This document shows, piece after piece, positions 43,882-54,377 of a stretch of DNA of 64,000 nt (positions within the stretch are counted from its first letter, which is position 1; every line of letters begins with the position of its first letter). A program made the position numbers and the translations under genes. The stretch is from Salisapilia sapeloensis (Eukaryota > Oomycota > Peronosporomycetes > Peronosporales > Salisapiliaceae). The notes under the pieces are model-generated. The model searched no databases. It was not told the DNA's origin and saw only the letters and a list, made by a program, of their open reading frames with translations. Location of the stretch: the NCBI GenBank assembly GCA_023334545.1, contig JAADVB010000023.1:59671-123670 (forward strand), written 5' to 3'.

Positions 43882-46212
43882 ATGGCCAATAGGGACAACG
43901 GACGAACGACTCCCGGAGGTTCCCACGCCAAGCCGGAGGAGGACGTGGCACTGCCTCCAGGATGGAAAAAGCGTGAGAGCAAGTCCCAGAAGGGCAAGTA
44001 CTATTTTATATCGCCCAGTGGAAAGACCCAGTGGGCGCCTCCATCCGTCAAGCGCAAGAAGAGTAAGTCGAGCCTTGTGCATGTTGAAACCGGTTTACTA
44101 ATATCTTGTCGTGGCCATTGTAGGCAACCAGACTTTTTCGTGGGTGCATTCCGTCGAGATCGAGTTCAGCGAGAAGCGTCTCGGTGTCAGTCTGCGAGAG
44201 GTGAAGCAGTCGCAGGAGACGCCATACCCTCTCTTCCAGGCAGAGGTGGATGACCTGCCCAAGGTCGGTGGAAAACCAGGTCCGGCAGAGCTTCACAATT
44301 GGAGCGTCAAGCCCCATCAGTACGTACTTGCCGGATATATGCTAGTTTATACGATGCTTATAAGGGTGGTAGACGACTGACGGTCGGAATGCGACTGGTG
44401 TCTCTGGATGGTGTCCAGCTGGCAGGAGACAGCTACGCCATGGTCGTGGAGAAGATCAAGAGTGCTTCGAGACCTCTCAAGATTGTCTTCGCCAACGCCA
44501 GTCGGGGCACATACGAAGATAATCCGGACGCTGTGCCTCCAGAGGAAGGAGATTTCCAGTCGTCGGACTTTAACTCCCACTCGTCGCTACGGTTCGACCC
44601 TGCCACGAAAGCCAAGCGAGACCTCGTGACTGTACTCGTGTCGGACGATTTAAGATCAGAGTTGTGGAAGATGGAGATGCGAAAGCTCCTTCGGCAGATT
44701 GGCCAGCGGCAGCAAAAGTACGCGGTCGTGTCGAAAGCGTACAACAGATTGAACAAGGACAGACTGGACTTGCGGAAGGAGAACGACAGGCTGCTGGTGG
44801 AGAAGCGCCAGTTTGAGCACACGATCCAACAGCTCAAGGAGCAGGAAAAGGAGGGCGACAACCCAGAGCTGAAGCGGGCGGACGAGCTGGGGAAGCGCAA
44901 TACAGAGCTCAAGGACGACATCTCCAAGATGACGAGCGGAAATAAGAGTCTGCAGAAGAAGCAGGAGGGTCTGGAGAAACAGTTGCAGGAGCTGCAGGCG
45001 CAGGTGGACGAGAAGATGGCGAGTGCAGAGGAAGACAGGAACGCAGACGACGAGTTCTTTGCGCTGGACCCCAAGATGACTCCCAAGAAGCAGTTGCACG
45101 CGATGAAGCGTAGGCGGAGGTTCATGGAAGACGAGCTGGCCAAGGAGCAAAAGAGGACGAGCAGAGTGCTAAAGGAGATGGAGCAGCTGAACAAGCACTT
45201 GTCCAATATGGACAAGGGCACGGACGGCAAGGCCGAGGAAGAGGAAGAGAACAAGAGCGAGAGCGTGGAAGAAAAGAAGGAAGGCAAGGCGGACAAGCCG
45301 GAGCAGTCTGCTAAGAAAGAGAAGCCAAAGACCAAGACCGAGGAACTGGAAGCCAAGATCCAGGAGCTGAGGCAGAGACAGAGAAAGGTAGTGGAGACGC
45401 TGAGTAAGGCAGCGCAGAACGGAGACCAGGCGCTGGCTCAGGACTGTCAGAAGAAGCGACATGCCATTAAGGAAGAGCTTCGGAACGCACAGGACGAACT
45501 GAACAACCTGAAGGGAGGAAAGGTCTCGTCGAGTAGCAGGCCAGCACCGAAGAAGGAAAAGCCCTCTTCTCAACCATCACCGTCGTCATCAGCGGTGGAG
45601 GCAAGCCCTAAACGGCCCCAGATGGCGTCGCCGAAGATGCGGAAGATGAGTTCCGTGAACGAGGCAGACGATCTAAATGTGGATCGGATGCCGACGCTGA
45701 CAGGGTTCTTGGAAAAGGGTCCGACTGAGTGGAGCAGCAAGAATCTCATTGGCAACATGAAGAAGATGAGAGGAGCTCGAGAGCGGTGGTGCGAAGTCAC
45801 GAGCGACGGGTACTTGAGGTACTACAAGCGCCGAGGAGACGCCGAGATTCGAGGAGAGATTGAACTGAACGACCCGAGCCTCGAGGTCGTGTGTCCCGAC
45901 GAGCGCAGGGGCACCGAGTTCATTCTTTCCACCAGCACGCAGCAGTCCCACTTTTTCACCAAGAACCCGCAGGAGCTGGCGCGGTGGGTCAAGACGCTGC
46001 GGAGTGCGCACCGGTACTTGATGCAGCAGCGAAAGAAGAAGGCCGGGACAAAAACAACAGAAGCGTTGAAGCGAAACACGAGCGGACCAAAGGAACAAGA
46101 ACAGGGCGCGTGGAAAAGTAAAGTGGAGTTCACAATGGATTCAGGCGAGGTGGACGACTTTGATGTACCGGAAGACGAGTCCATGTACGGTCGCGCGACG
46201 CTCGGATTTTAG
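43882..46212 (+). CDS. WW-PDZ-coiled-coil-PH scaffold protein (3 exons)
   Basis: Exons are 43882-44062, 44124-44319 and 44373-46212 with GT-AG introns of 61 and 53 bp, giving 738 residues. Exon 1 encodes a WW domain (LPPGWKKRESKSQKGKYYFI, then KTQWAPP; Trp28, Trp51, Pro54). Splicing of exons 2 and 3 rebuilds a PDZ-like domain: SVEIEFSEKRLGVSLREVK, RLTVGMRLVSLDGVQLAGDS and VEKIKSASRPLKIVFAN. A long charged coiled coil follows (about 230-560), and a PH domain closes the protein (TLTGFLEKGPTEWSSKNLIG, RERWCEVTSDGYLRYYKRRG, FFTKNPQELARWVKTL). This suggests a membrane-associated adaptor binding proline-rich and C-terminal peptide ligands. It is convergent with the ABC gene, 105 bases between stops. 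Confidence 0.88.
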
Positions 46213-46317
46213 TTTTTCTCGTAGATGTCTTTTCATTAACACCCTTTGTCTTACTTGGCAGTCCGTCCTAAGGAGGCAAGAAATTGGATTTGAATTTTCG
46301 TTTTCATTTCATGAAAT

Positions 46318-49300
46318 CTACAGCACAAAGTACTTACTCCGCTGCTCTTCGTCATTCGCAGGAGGAGTCGGCGTCGCACGAGCCACCTCCTGAGCACCAG
46401 GGAAGTAGCTCTGGCCGCCCTCCACTGCGTTTAACATACTCGAGTTGTCCTGCGACCTGCCTGTACTCGTGTACCCGTCCTCGCCATTGTGGCTGCTCGC
46501 CTTGCGGCTGCGACTCGATAGACGGTTGCCGTAGCGGTATCTCTGTGCAGCGCCTCTCGACGTCGGGTGCGTATCCGAGGCTTCGTTCACCACTCGATGA
46601 CTCAGCTTCTTGGTGAACTGCTGCAGCGCCAGCTGGCTGTCCTCCGACTTGGGCAGAGCTTCATCCGCCACCGAGTTGGTGCGCTCAACCGCCGGCGCGC
46701 CGATCTGCGCCGTCTTCGGTTCATGGCGCTTGCTCATGGCTAGCGGAGCGTCCTCTTCGTCGTCGGAAGACTCCTTCTGGTAGACCATCTCGTAGAAGAG
46801 GCCTCCTTTCTGGACCAACTGGTTATACTGGCCTTCCTCCGCGACGCGACCGTTGCTCAAGACGAGTATCTGGTCGGCGTTCAGCGCAGTAGACAGTCGG
46901 TGCGTGACACTGATGATCGTCATGTTCATCTTGCGACTCAGACGCTCCAGCGTGGCGACAATCGACGCCTCCGTCTCTGGATCCAAGGCACTTGTGGCTT
47001 CGTCAAGTAGCAACAGACTAGGTCGGCGACAGAGCGCCCGGGCGAGACAGACACGCTGCGCCTGACCTCCACTGAGACTGCAGGTGGCGTGTTGGCCGAT
47101 GACCGTCTCGAAGCCGTCCTTGAGGTCGTTGATAAAGGAGCACTCGGCCAATCGGGCAGCCTCTTCGCACTCAATGTTCGTGGCAGACAAATTGCCGTAT
47201 CGGATGTTGTCGTAAATAGTTCCGTTCAAGATACCTCCGTCCTGGAACACTACGGCCGTCTGGTCCATGAAGCTCGTCTTACTAAAGTTGAAGATGTCGT
47301 GACCGTCCAGTCGGATGCAGCCACCGTCGGCCTCCTCGAACTGCATCAAGCAAGCCAGAAGGGTACTTTTACCACATCCGGACGGACCGACGATGCACGT
47401 GTAGTTGCCTCGAGGGATGTTGGCAGACAATTCATTCAAAACGTAGTGATCGGACGTCTTGTCGTACTGGAACACGAGACGTTCGATACTCAAATGCTGC
47501 TGCATCTTGGGCAGGTCCGGCAGGTTCTTGTCTCCGTCGTCGTCGCCAGGCTGGTTCGTCAGTCCAACGATGATGTCATCAATACGCTGGAGACTGCTGG
47601 CGTTACCGATGGCAACACGCATGAAACCTCCAAGCACCGTGACGGGACTCGACACTCGGTTGAGAAGCGTGACGAAGCCAAAGAAGTTGCCACTGGAAAT
47701 CTCTCCCCGCCACACCTTCATCGCAAGAGAGGCCGTCATGATAGCTGTGAAGATGTACATAGCACTCTCAACGTAGATCTGGACGATGCTCGACCAGAAG
47801 TCCTTGCTGAACTGGTTCTTACGCAAAATGCTGCACGTTCGCTTGAAGCGCGTCATCAGAGGCTCCTGGATGGCGTAGGCACGCACGACCTTCTGACAGC
47901 CAATTGAGTTCTGGAACTCGGCCGCCACGTACGCGTTCTTGGATCCAAACTCTTTCGAGCGCTGGGCGGCGAAACCCTGCGGACCAGACGACAGGAGCAC
48001 AGCTGAGAAGGCAAAGGCCATGAGACCGATGCTGTAGTCCATGTATAGTGCGTATCCGAAACCAAAGATGACAGACACGAGGGGGTTAATTAAGTTCCAG
48101 AACACGGCTTGCCACAGAGCGTTGACACGAGCAACATCACTAGAGAACAAGTTGTTCAGGTCTCCCTCCGATCGCTCGGCAAAGAAAGACGTGCCTTGGT
48201 GGAGAATGATGTCCAGCAGCTTGCTCTGCATCCGCTCGGTCGCCTTACTGATCATTTTGGACTGGAAGTAGCCAATAGCATAGTTGCCGAGCACGAACGG
48301 CACACACAGTCCCAAGATGCCCAGGATGCCCATCTTGAGCATGCCCTCATCATGCTCCTTTTCCTCGAGCGTGTTGAAGGCCATCGTGATGGTGTCCATA
48401 AAGTATGACATAGCAGGGTTGATGGCTGCATTTACGCAGACGACGAGGAAGCAGAAGATCAGGTCGGCCGTCTGGTTGGACCAGTGCGACAGCGTCGATC
48501 GGACCACGTCGAAGATGCCGTACGCCATGTTGGACGCAGACGCATCGATATCACGCAAGTGGGCCAAGAACTCTGTCGCTGACAGCGTGTTCGGTCGGTA
48601 CTGGAGCGCCCTTTCGAGGAACATCATGAGCTCATCTCTCGTCATGTCACCTTCGTCTCGTCCACAGATAATGACAAGATCCGTCTCCATCATCTCGATC
48701 GCCAAGGCAGAGATGCCAGGAATACGAGTGAGCGACGAACGCAAGGACTCGATCGATACTCGGAAGTGGTCACCGTTCGCACGAAACTTGTGAAGCTTCT
48801 TGGAGAAAATTCGAGCGCGAGGTTTGAGGATGAGTCGGCAAGCCACGACGCACAGGTATACGAGGGAGAAGCAGTAGTCGAATGAGACTTTGTCCTTGTG
48901 TCCGTCCTCGTCTTCGTCCGTCGCCATCGTCAGGTGCTTGTCTCCGATAGCGTATCGGCAGCCGAGGACGGCGACGAGGATCAAGAGACATAGGAGATCT
49001 GCGATATTTGAGTGGGACCGGAAGAGAGCACCTCGCATGCCGAGCACACGTATGCACATGTCGACGAAGTAGCATAGCATGAGTCCGCTGCTGAAGTATC
49101 TGGATCCCTTTGCGGCAAACTCGTTAAAGTAGTCTTCCTTGGGGGAGAAGGAAACGGAGAGTAGCTGTATGAAAAAGTCGAGGAAGAGCGCAAAGGTTTC
49201 GCTGTAGTGCCATTTTCGGGAGTCGATGACGCGGAGATAGAAGAGTCGGTGGCCCTTGCCTGGGACAGCCGCGGAGCTCTTGATGGTGCGCGGGTCGGAG

Positions 49301-49437
49301 GCCTCCGGCAGGGGCCCTCCGATTTTGACGAAACCGTCCGGCTGCATGTTTTCAAAATTGGTCGCGTCGCCGCTCATGGTATAATCGGACACTGGACTCG
49401 GTTCGAGAGACCGAGCAGGCGCTTGGGAGTGTTGCAT
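46318..49437 (-). CDS. ABCB-type transporter with N-terminal voltage-sensor-like domain
   Basis: A single exon of 1039 residues from the first ATG (a TTG 12 bases upstream is in frame). After a disordered N-terminus, four helices precede the ABC part: S1 about 80-98 (FALFLDFFIQLLSVSF), S2 about 115-132 (CYFVDMCIRVLGM), S3 about 145-162 (SNIADLLCLLILVAVLG) and S4 about 187-210 (VVACRLILKPRARIFSKK, with Arg201, Lys205, Arg207, Arg209). Their acidic and basic placement resembles a voltage-sensor domain. Then comes one six-helix ABC transmembrane domain and one nucleotide-binding domain: Walker A GPSGCGKST, Q-loop VVFQDG, signature CSLSGGQAQR, Walker B SLLLLDEATSALD and H-loop SVTHRLST. As a half-transporter it should dimerise. 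The substrate is unknown. Confidence 0.9.
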   Translation of the reverse strand: MQHSQAPARSLEPSPVSDYTMSGDATNFENMQPDGFVKIGGPLPEASDPRTIKSSAAVPGKGHRLFYLRVIDSRKWHYSETFALFLDFFIQLLSVSFSPKEDYFNEFAAKGSRYFSSGLMLCYFVDMCIRVLGMRGALFRSHSNIADLLCLLILVAVLGCRYAIGDKHLTMATDEDEDGHKDKVSFDYCFSLVYLCVVACRLILKPRARIFSKKLHKFRANGDHFRVSIESLRSSLTRIPGISALAIEMMETDLVIICGRDEGDMTRDELMMFLERALQYRPNTLSATEFLAHLRDIDASASNMAYGIFDVVRSTLSHWSNQTADLIFCFLVVCVNAAINPAMSYFMDTITMAFNTLEEKEHDEGMLKMGILGILGLCVPFVLGNYAIGYFQSKMISKATERMQSKLLDIILHQGTSFFAERSEGDLNNLFSSDVARVNALWQAVFWNLINPLVSVIFGFGYALYMDYSIGLMAFAFSAVLLSSGPQGFAAQRSKEFGSKNAYVAAEFQNSIGCQKVVRAYAIQEPLMTRFKRTCSILRKNQFSKDFWSSIVQIYVESAMYIFTAIMTASLAMKVWRGEISSGNFFGFVTLLNRVSSPVTVLGGFMRVAIGNASSLQRIDDIIVGLTNQPGDDDGDKNLPDLPKMQQHLSIERLVFQYDKTSDHYVLNELSANIPRGNYTCIVGPSGCGKSTLLACLMQFEEADGGCIRLDGHDIFNFSKTSFMDQTAVVFQDGGILNGTIYDNIRYGNLSATNIECEEAARLAECSFINDLKDGFETVIGQHATCSLSGGQAQRVCLARALCRRPSLLLLDEATSALDPETEASIVATLERLSRKMNMTIISVTHRLSTALNADQILVLSNGRVAEEGQYNQLVQKGGLFYEMVYQKESSDDEEDAPLAMSKRHEPKTAQIGAPAVERTNSVADEALPKSEDSQLALQQFTKKLSHRVVNEASDTHPTSRGAAQRYRYGNRLSSRSRKASSHNGEDGYTSTGRSQDNSSMLNAVEGGQSYFPGAQEVARATPTPPANDEEQRSKYFVL

Positions 49438-51737
49438 CCACGTACACAAATAGGGAGTGTAGTCAGGTGAAGAGACGACTACGACGTGGCTGCTATGGGC
49501 TGAAGGAGGTGGACGCAGTGCAAGATGAAAATTCGAGCCGCTTCCTCTTCCTCGCTGTCCCTATCACTTTGTATGTGGCACTATCGTTTTGCTGGCCAGA
49601 GGACGGCCAATCGGAGTCGCTCACTAGCACAATCGTGCGACCGAGTGAACCCTTTTCATCCACAAGCGAGACACACTAAAGTGGGACAAGACGGCCGTCG
49701 ACTTACAGATGAGAAACGCGATCGAGGCGTGGATGGGTACCGGCCACGCGTTAGTTGGAGCGTATAGTCTTTCAATCAGCATGCCGGAGTGATGGGAATA
49801 CATTTCTCAACAAACTCACGGTCTTGAATGCGCCAATTGACGGACCAGCCTTTTCGGAGCCACGTTTGCCGCCAAAAGGTGCGAGACAATTAACCTAGGT
49901 GGATGGGTGCTTTCGTCAGCCGCAGCTGGATTCCATTGCCGTGTTGACGTTTCTGCTAAGCGTCGCTATTTTGCACGCAAAACCAGTGAATTACAGCTTA
50001 GCGCATTCGTCGCACTGAACGTTCCCATAAAGCTCAGTCTTTCGGCCGCTTCTCCACTGTATCGAGGCCGTTTCGCCACGATGAAGTCGATGGATACTGC
50101 TTCGAACGCAATTCCCGCAACACATGGGATAGCTTGACAAGCCAGGATTTTTGAAAAAGTGCCCGTTTAGTTTATACTGTCATGTGTAATAGGTGCGGCG
50201 GTAGCTTTATGTTCGACGAGCGTACCGTGCAGGATCTACACGACTCCTAGCGTAATTGTGCGCGAGTTTGCGTCCCAGCTACTCGTCTCTCCATTGTGCG
50301 CTCATAAGCTAATCGACGTGTTGAACGGACACCTTGATATCTTGTAGACAGTCATGTTGCCTCCTATAGCTTATTATTCGTATCACATACGACGAGCGAT
50401 ACAACAGGACATCCGTGTCAAGCTTGCCCATATCGTGCCAGATCGCATCGAGAAGGCATTGGATGGCAGCGGACATTTGCTGTATTATAAAATCGGACAT
50501 GCAAAAGCGAGCAAAGGTGCCGCTACGCACACCCCAATTGTCAAAAATTAGGATACGTGCTATGGAGTGGACCGTGCCTCAAGTACTCAAGAGATGGACC
50601 GTGGCTCACGACGGAAAGGCAGAGATCAACTGCATCCGATTGTAGTACTTTTTGCAAAGAGAGCGCACGTCTATTTCCCGGAAGAAGCAAATGTAATCCA
50701 GACCGAATTTTGTTGTCAAGTAGTCGATGGCCCCAGGTTCCCGCGGATTAACCTTTCCCGAGACAGCTTGGACACACTTTCCTGCTTCACCAAGTTTGCA
50801 ATCTTGTTTCCAGCAATGCTCATGTCCACGTAGCGGTTCATCTGATGCTTACACGATAAAGCGCTGCTGGATTTCTTTAGTTGCGCACATACCGTACACC
50901 ATGGCTATTCATTCTTCCCGGTTTTATGTCGAGGTGGCAGCTCACGTTATCTGTGATTGTTAACACCTGCAGCTGCACTACGTGCACACATTCAATTGAC
51001 TGGATTTCTGTTCCTACAAGACACCGTTGGGAATCGACTCGAGGTACAAATTCTTGCTTGAGTTATATTCAACTACAGCGCTGAAAAATGAACATTCGGA
51101 CAGAATCCTTTAAGTAGAGCGATCGTGAAGCAAGGCGGTGTACTCTCGGACAGTTGCTGTGAACATCTTTTCTTGCTAAGATCCGCAAGATCTCGGTATG
51201 TTTTCTCCCTGGATCTAATCAAGAGGACGAGAATTTCCTTTCATTTCATGCTCAATTTTCCTTGATTTTTAAAGACGGTATTTCTGCAACGAACGCAGGT
51301 ATCTCTGGTGGCTGCACATTCATAAATCAACCCGGACGGTCATCAGGGCAAATAACAGTGCGCGATCATAAATTGCACAAATAGCCTGGCTGTAGTATCT
51401 TGCGTGTAGTACAACCTTGAGTGCAAAACAATCACTTTTGTTTTCAAACGTCAGGTGTCTTTATACGATTGTTCCTTTACTCATCGATTCCTGCAAGTGA
51501 GCACTTGCAACGTCGAGTGCGTTAAAACGCAGCAACCTTGGGCATATATTTTGCTGTACCTACATGGCTTCCCCTTGCCTCTATGGCCACTCAACTTCAC
51601 AAAAGATGGTTCTTTGTAAAAGTAGGTATGACTCTCTTGAAACCCGCATTTGCATGCGGCGTCAACGAGGGACCGCCACTAGTTTAATAAACAGTGCTCT
51701 GGCAAGAGGATCCGCAAGTTTTCTAAATGTGTTAATA
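49438..51737. other. Gene-poor region with decayed frames
   Basis: Several plus-strand frames of 60-90 codons (49907-50137, 50354-50551, 50567-50833) have some protein-like composition but no recognised motif, and stops separate them. It may be an old pseudogene or transposon, since the adjoining segment holds a MITE. Confidence 0.4.
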
Positions 51738-51935
51738 GGGCGTGTCAAACCTGTCAAAATCGCAAAATATAATGAGGTGCCTGATTGCCAAATAATCAGC
51801 CATAACTCCTAAAAGTATCGAAAGTTTCATTTCGAGCGCTCATGAATCAGTCAGGCTCCAAATAAGATCAGTAGAGTTGAAAGATGAGAATCTTATTTAA
51901 GAAAATGAGGTACTTTTGCCAGGTTTGACACCCCC
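51738..51935. repeat. MITE-like TIR element, copy 2
   Basis: A 198 bp unit with ends GGGCGTGTCAAACCTGTCAA and, as reverse complement, GGGGGTGTCAAACCTGGCAA. It is flanked on both sides by TA (51736-51737 and 51936-51937), the duplication of Tc1/mariner-mobilised elements. Homologous to 2526-2730. No coding capacity. Confidence 0.78.
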
Positions 51936-52334
51936 TACTGAAAAGATTAGAAAATTAATTTTAAAAGGCACATCCAACAGCTTTCACTGAAGGTTTTTAT
52001 TTGACTTTATTGACACTTCTATTCAGTAGGAACGTAAGAGCTCGTTCATGGCGGCATAACACCGTTCTTCCAATGAAAATTGCTTGAATTATGATTCGGT
52101 CTTTCATCTACATAACGCATGTTGCCTCTCCTTCGAAACCATGCTGGTCTCTGTAAAGCTCTTGTAAACCAGGCTTTTAGCATAATACTTATAGCTACAT
52201 TCTTGTCTCTTTCGCAAAAAAGCGTAGATGACAGCCACTAGAGTCCTTTGACAAGATAGCAGCAGCCCGTAGGTTTTCACTCCCATCCGAGACGGTTACC
52301 CCGGGTATCAGATGCAATCGCCTGCATCACACGA
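51936..52334. other. Intergenic, no gene seen
   Basis: Only short chance frames occur here, between the MITE and the hairpin upstream of the MFS gene. Confidence 0.55.
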
Positions 52335-52373
52335 AGAGGGAAGAGAGAGCCAGAACCGGCAACTCTTCCCTCT
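52335..52373. repeat. Perfect 11-bp inverted repeat
   Basis: AGAGGGAAGAG at 52335-52345 pairs with CTCTTCCCTCT at 52363-52373 across a 17-base loop. It lies about 375 bases upstream of the MFS gene. It could be a cruciform or a protein-binding site; the role is unknown. Confidence 0.6.
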
Positions 52374-52712
52374 AGGCTTTCACCGAGTGAGTCTTAGAGG
52401 GTACACAATCGATGGAGCTCCGTTCGTCTGATAGGCTGGTAATGCCGTCTGATTTGCGCCTTCAACCACGTAGCCATCGTAGTCTAGCTGATCGAACGCA
52501 TCGCACAAAGAAATGCTCCTTCGCGCCTTCTCTATTGTCGGCCTAGCACTACCTGTTACACTTTGTAAGTGGTAGGTGTGCTTTAAAGTTAGCGCAGGAT
52601 CGAGAGAGCATGATAACTGGGCCCGAGACCGCTTCGCGCATCTGAGTGGCTACATCTCCTCCTGACTAGATCTGTGCAAAGACAGGACTGAGTACCTCTT
52701 CGATCACCATCT

Positions 52713-52719
52713 TCATTTT
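52713..52719 (+). promoter_or_regulatory. Initiator-like element (TCATTTT)
   Basis: Fits YCAYTYY in the context CTTCATTTTTATACTCG, 29 bases before the MFS start codon. This is the best initiator match in the window. Confidence 0.45.
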
Positions 52720-52748
52720 TATACTCGACTCCTTCAGCTCAAGCAACC

Positions 52749-54113
52749 ATGACCAAGGAGGAGACGCTAGCGGAAAAGTTCAAGGGCATACTGTGGGCGC
52801 CCAAGCTCGCCTACATGTTCAGCAGCGGCGGCAACTCGGCCCTCATCAACTTCCTCCCCATTTTCTGCCAAAATGTGCTCAATATCTCCAAAGTACAAAT
52901 CGCTACCCTCCAGACAATCCAATGCATCTGCGGCATGATCTCTCCCCCCGTATGTGGAGCAATCGCCGACTACATTGACAACCAGCGTCTCGTCCACATT
53001 GTCACCTTCCTCTCTGGCACGGCGCTCCTTACGCTCTTTCAATTCGTCGACTCGTTCACGATGGCTGCCGCCCTGATTCTTGTCGGTAGCTTTGTGTACG
53101 CTGCTGGAGGTGCATTGCTAGACACGTCCGTTCTTTACCTATTGAGCAAGGAGGGTGGCGAGTACGGAAAGCAGCGCATGTTTGGTGCGGTCGGATACGG
53201 CGTGTTCGCTTACGTTACGGGTGGGATGGTTGCACTCTGGGGCATCGAGTGGTCCTTTTACAACCTCTTCATCCTATCCTTCTTGTCCGTCGTCTTCCTC
53301 AACCGCATGCCAGCCCCGAAGAAGAGTGACAATCCGAAGAAGCAAGAGACGTCTGCTCTACTCGAGACTGGGGAGCAGGAAGAGGAGCACACGCCGACGT
53401 TGGCGGAAGGGCTCAAGACGTTGCTGCATGAGCCAGACGTGCTGGTGCTTTTCCTTATCGTCTACTTTATGTCGATCATGTACGGCGTGCTCTCTAGCTT
53501 CCTTGCGCTCAACCTTTACAACTTGTCAGGAGAGAACCCTCAGATCGTCGGCATTGCAATTATGTGCGAGACATCAAGTGAGCTTCCAGCCTTCTTCTAC
53601 TCCCAAAAAATCATTGACAAAGTCGGAACCGTCAACGTTTTATTGCTCTCCTGCGCAGCGTACTTTGCTAGAGTCACGTGCTATGCACTCATGCCGAACG
53701 CTTGGGTGGCCATTCCCTTCGAGTTCCTCCACGGCATCTCCTTTGGCATCACGTGGGCTGCTGTCACTCAATACATCTACGAGCGAGCTCCACCCGGAGC
53801 AGAGGCAACCGTCATGGGTCTTTTGAACGCCGTCCAGAACGGTATTGGACGGGCGACGGGCACGCTCGTTGGTGGTATGCTTTACGAGAGCTTTGGTGCT
53901 CGGACGATGTGGACCATTACGGATATGTGCGTACCTCTAGCTTTGTGCGGCATCGCAGTCTTTGCTCGTCTCAAGAGCCAGGACGAAGACAAGCATGACG
54001 AGGAGATGCTGGAAAAGGCCGCCTTGTTCTCTCCTCAGCAATCCAACATCTCGGCTATCAAGTCTCCAAAGTTCACCGAGAACGAGAGTCTGTCGTACGA
54101 CGAGTCCAAGTAG
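52749..54113 (+). CDS. Major facilitator superfamily transporter (MFS_1-like / MFSD6-like)
   Basis: A single exon of 454 residues. Membrane segments are predicted throughout in the 6 + loop + 6 pattern: the first bundle about 20-185 (LAYMFSSGGNSALINFLPIF, IVTFLSGTALLTLFQFVDSF, FVYAAGGALLDTSVLYLLS), a charged cytosolic loop about 190-225 (KKSDNPKKQETSALLETGEQ), and a second bundle about 233-415 (VLVLFLIVYFMSIMYGVLSS, PFEFLHGISFGITWAAVTQY). The conserved CGMISPPVCGAIADYI loop after helix 2, and GAVGYGVFAYVTGG, match the MFS_1-like group that includes MFSD6 and NupG/LacY-like symporters. The substrate cannot be told from sequence. A phospho-rich C-terminal tail follows. Convergent with RRP5. Confidence 0.88.
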   Translation: MTKEETLAEKFKGILWAPKLAYMFSSGGNSALINFLPIFCQNVLNISKVQIATLQTIQCICGMISPPVCGAIADYIDNQRLVHIVTFLSGTALLTLFQFVDSFTMAAALILVGSFVYAAGGALLDTSVLYLLSKEGGEYGKQRMFGAVGYGVFAYVTGGMVALWGIEWSFYNLFILSFLSVVFLNRMPAPKKSDNPKKQETSALLETGEQEEEHTPTLAEGLKTLLHEPDVLVLFLIVYFMSIMYGVLSSFLALNLYNLSGENPQIVGIAIMCETSSELPAFFYSQKIIDKVGTVNVLLLSCAAYFARVTCYALMPNAWVAIPFEFLHGISFGITWAAVTQYIYERAPPGAEATVMGLLNAVQNGIGRATGTLVGGMLYESFGARTMWTITDMCVPLALCGIAVFARLKSQDEDKHDEEMLEKAALFSPQQSNISAIKSPKFTENESLSYDESK

Positions 54114-54377
54114 ACATTCGTGTAGTTAGCTTTCCACATGGCTATTGAGTCTCAAACATCGCTACGTTTGTACGTCTTGTAAGACAAATGAATAGATGAA
54201 GTTTTACAGTGCCTGCTTGGATACTTGTTGGCAATGGTGGGTACTTGGACTCGACCGACCTCGATAGTTGCATTGTTGATTTCGATACACTGGAAAGCTC
54301 AAGCGAAAACAGTGATTGTGAACAATAAAAGCATGTGCAAATGTATTCTAGCCTTTGCCTCTCCTAACCTATAGTAT

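Noticed and set aside
44433-45356. 307-codon Ser/Leu-rich frame antisense to the WW-PDZ-PH gene
   Set aside because: Reverse of the charged coiled-coil coding sequence, which always yields Ser/Leu/Phe-rich mirrors.
47089-47907. 272-codon plus-strand frame inside the ABC transporter
   Set aside because: Antisense shadow of the nucleotide-binding domain; the sense strand carries all ABC motifs.
49467-49679. 70-codon frame with a hydrophobic stretch upstream of the ABC gene
   Set aside because: Begins at GTG, overlaps the expected ABC promoter and leader, and has no recognisable feature beyond one hydrophobic run.
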